From a virus, in the IMG/VR virus record IMGVR_UViG_3300008108_000181, positions 17,197 to 81,196 of that record: 64,000 nt of DNA, one strand, 5' to 3'. How positions within the stretch are numbered: the first letter of the stretch is position 1; each line of letters starts with the position of its first letter. The position numbers were made by a program, and so were the translations under genes. Of the stretch, positions 63,051-64,000 are shown piece after piece. Below the pieces are notes generated by a model, which saw only the letters and a program-made list of their open reading frames with translations, did not search any database and was not told the origin of the DNA.

Positions 63051-63584
63051 TTATAGGGATAGTGCCTGAATTACTTTACTTACCACACTCTTATTCATAT
63101 AGGTGAGTTCTTGTTCCAAGGTTCTACCCTCGTTCTTAATCTCGTTCACCCAGTATTCTACCGAACCCCAAGTTGCCTTATTCTCTATAAAGATATAAGA
63201 GGGGAAGTACTTCAGTTGTGTACCACTATCGGTTCTTACCTCCACATCAGAATACTCGTAACAATCTGTCATACCATCGTACCTACCGGCTTTGAAGGAT
63301 GTACCGAAAGAATGGATTTGGGAGTAGATAGGGAGGGAAAGTGGAGAACCATCAGAGTTACACACATTTACTCTCACGGAAGAACCTCCACTATATACAT
63401 CAGAGGTTGCCCACACTTTCACACCGGGAAAGTTCTTCTTCACGAACTGCTTAATCACACTCGCGGTGTTCTTGGCACTCATGTAGATATATTGGGTGTT
63501 GTCCCACTTGTCTACTCGTAGGGAGTTAGAGGGAAGTTCGAAGGTCTGGCCTGAAAGTTGGATTCTGATTTTCTTAGATTTCAT
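63051..63584 (-). CDS. LPD29-like domain protein, 177 aa
   Basis: TASVIKQFVKKNFPGVKVWATSD, VYSGGSSVRVNVCNSDGSPL and FKAGRYDGMTDCYEY follow the pattern of large-polyvalent-protein-associated domain 29 (helix with Lys-x-F-P, S-x-x-Y-S-G-G-x-S, F-D/Y-G-M). This domain is found in phages and conjugative elements as part of long polyproteins; here it stands nearly alone. Function unknown. It begins a unit with its own exact host-type promoter. Confidence 0.6.
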   Translation of the reverse strand: MKSKKIRIQLSGQTFELPSNSLRVDKWDNTQYIYMSAKNTASVIKQFVKKNFPGVKVWATSDVYSGGSSVRVNVCNSDGSPLSLPIYSQIHSFGTSFKAGRYDGMTDCYEYSDVEVRTDSGTQLKYFPSYIFIENKATWGSVEYWVNEIKNEGRTLEQELTYMNKSVVSKVIQALSL

Positions 63585-63622
63585 ATCGTTTAGGGGTTAT
63601 GGTTTATCTCTTTTCTACACTA

Positions 63623-63654
63623 CTAATATAGGGAATATATTCCATATATCCAAA
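63623..63654 (-). promoter_or_regulatory. Host-type promoter upstream of LPD29-like gene
   Basis: Coding-strand TTTG (63651-63654), 20-base spacer with GATATATGGAAT, TATATTAG (63623-63630). Leader to the ATG at 63584 is about 33 bases. Confidence 0.68.
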
Positions 63655-63713
63655 TCCTAGAGAAATATTTTTACCACATTTCTCTAAGTATCTGATAATG
63701 AGGAGCATTGTTT

Positions 63714-63995
63714 TTAAAGACGTACCTCAGATAGGTAGTTCTCTAGTCCCATCACCACCACCGGCTTGGAGAACTTCACCTCGTGGTCTATGTACTCATA
63801 AAGGCAATGGTCATTACTCTGTTCCTCCACCATCTTAGTAATGGCGAGTACCAATGCCTTTTTGTCGGCATATAATGCCATATCGGCATCTAGTGGGAAA
63901 TAGAAATCTACTCCACCCTTGGGTTTCCAATAGGGGGTATTGGTGTCAGAGTAGTTCTCATAATACTGGGCGGTTACTTGAATAGTACACATCAT
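63714..63995 (-). CDS. Hypothetical protein, 93 aa, near window end
   Basis: TIQVTAQYYENYSDTNTPYWKPKGGVDFYFPLD and MVEEQSNDHCLYEYIDHEVKFSKP. Related phage proteins with the Q-Y-Y-E-N-Y...W-K-P-K-G-G pattern have no known function. Its start lies five bases from the right edge; an internal Met at 63992 is possible. Beyond this end the promoter is not visible. Confidence 0.55.
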   Translation of the reverse strand: MMCTIQVTAQYYENYSDTNTPYWKPKGGVDFYFPLDADMALYADKKALVLAITKMVEEQSNDHCLYEYIDHEVKFSKPVVVMGLENYLSEVRL

Positions 63996-64000
63996 ATCTT

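Noticed and set aside
1-64000. CRISPR arrays, integrase, transposase
   Set aside because: No regularly spaced direct repeats and no recombinase or transposase signature were seen on either strand.

Overview
The window is one continuous piece of a large, AT-rich, T4-like contractile-tailed phage (myovirus) of a Bacteroidota host, most likely a flavobacterium. The phage identity rests on baseplate wedge proteins of the gp6 and gp25 types, a gp5/VgrG-like spike, a tail fibre ending in an S74 intramolecular chaperone, a gp55-like late sigma factor, PhoH, thymidylate synthase, dCMP deaminase, peptide deformylase and a tRNA cluster. The host assignment rests on promoters of the form TTTG-N20-TATATTTG, a near absence of Shine-Dalgarno sequences, and a Bacteroidota-type TonB-dependent receptor. 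Every convincing gene is on the minus strand, so transcription runs from high to low coordinates. No integrase, portal, terminase, capsid or DNA polymerase gene lies in this window.

Layout in window coordinates. 1-7.7 kb: tail and baseplate structural genes, cut by the left edge. 7.8-11.5 kb: a two-gene insert of bacterial type (TonB-dependent receptor plus beta-helix lipoprotein) with its own terminator, placed inside the baseplate cluster. 11.6-16.3 kb: a muramidase, a CHAP-like peptidase and an M15 peptidase in tandem behind the baseplate spike. 16.4-23.5 kb: a small membrane protein, carbamoyltransferase, gp55-like sigma factor, a membrane-anchored glucosaminidase, peptide deformylase, a nucleotidyltransferase and a WavE-like glycosyltransferase. 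23.5-32.4 kb: nucleotide metabolism, repair and stress genes (ThyA, thioesterase, helicase, UvdE, A-type Fe-S carrier, Hsp20, HD hydrolase, deoxynucleotidase). 32.5-39.5 kb: a very AT-rich island of putative modification enzymes (two sulfotransferase/oxygenase pairs, two SEKTY-type glycosyltransferase-like proteins, SGNH hydrolase, acetyltransferase, SET-domain protein), directly downstream of the 645-aa tail fibre at 39.7-41.6 kb. 41.6-50 kb: PhoH, a structural protein, dCMP deaminase, small proteins and a radical-SAM protein. 50.3-53.2 kb: eight recognisable tRNAs (Asn, Ser, Thr, Glu, Leu, Met, His, Gln) plus two aberrant tRNA-like elements and an HNH endonuclease. 53.3-64 kb: small early-type genes, including a dispersed family of at least seven related small proteins, a ClpS-like protein, a probable structured RNA, and many strong promoters.

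Two promoter classes can be read from the sequence. Seventeen host-type promoters (TTTG-N20-TATATTTG, with a conserved GAATTGTGA next to the -33 box) precede early or metabolic genes and tRNAs. Eight copies of TATATTTATA without a -33 box precede structural genes, the HNH gene and the tRNA cluster. The second motif looks like the host -7 box extended in the way T4 late promoters extend the E. coli -10 box, and the window encodes a gp55-like sigma factor that could read it. The least expected contents are the phage-borne TonB receptor/lipoprotein pair, the duplicated sulfotransferase-oxygenase cassette with a SET protein beside the tail fibre, the small-protein family and the structured RNA. 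Assignments come from reading motifs by eye; no database search was run.
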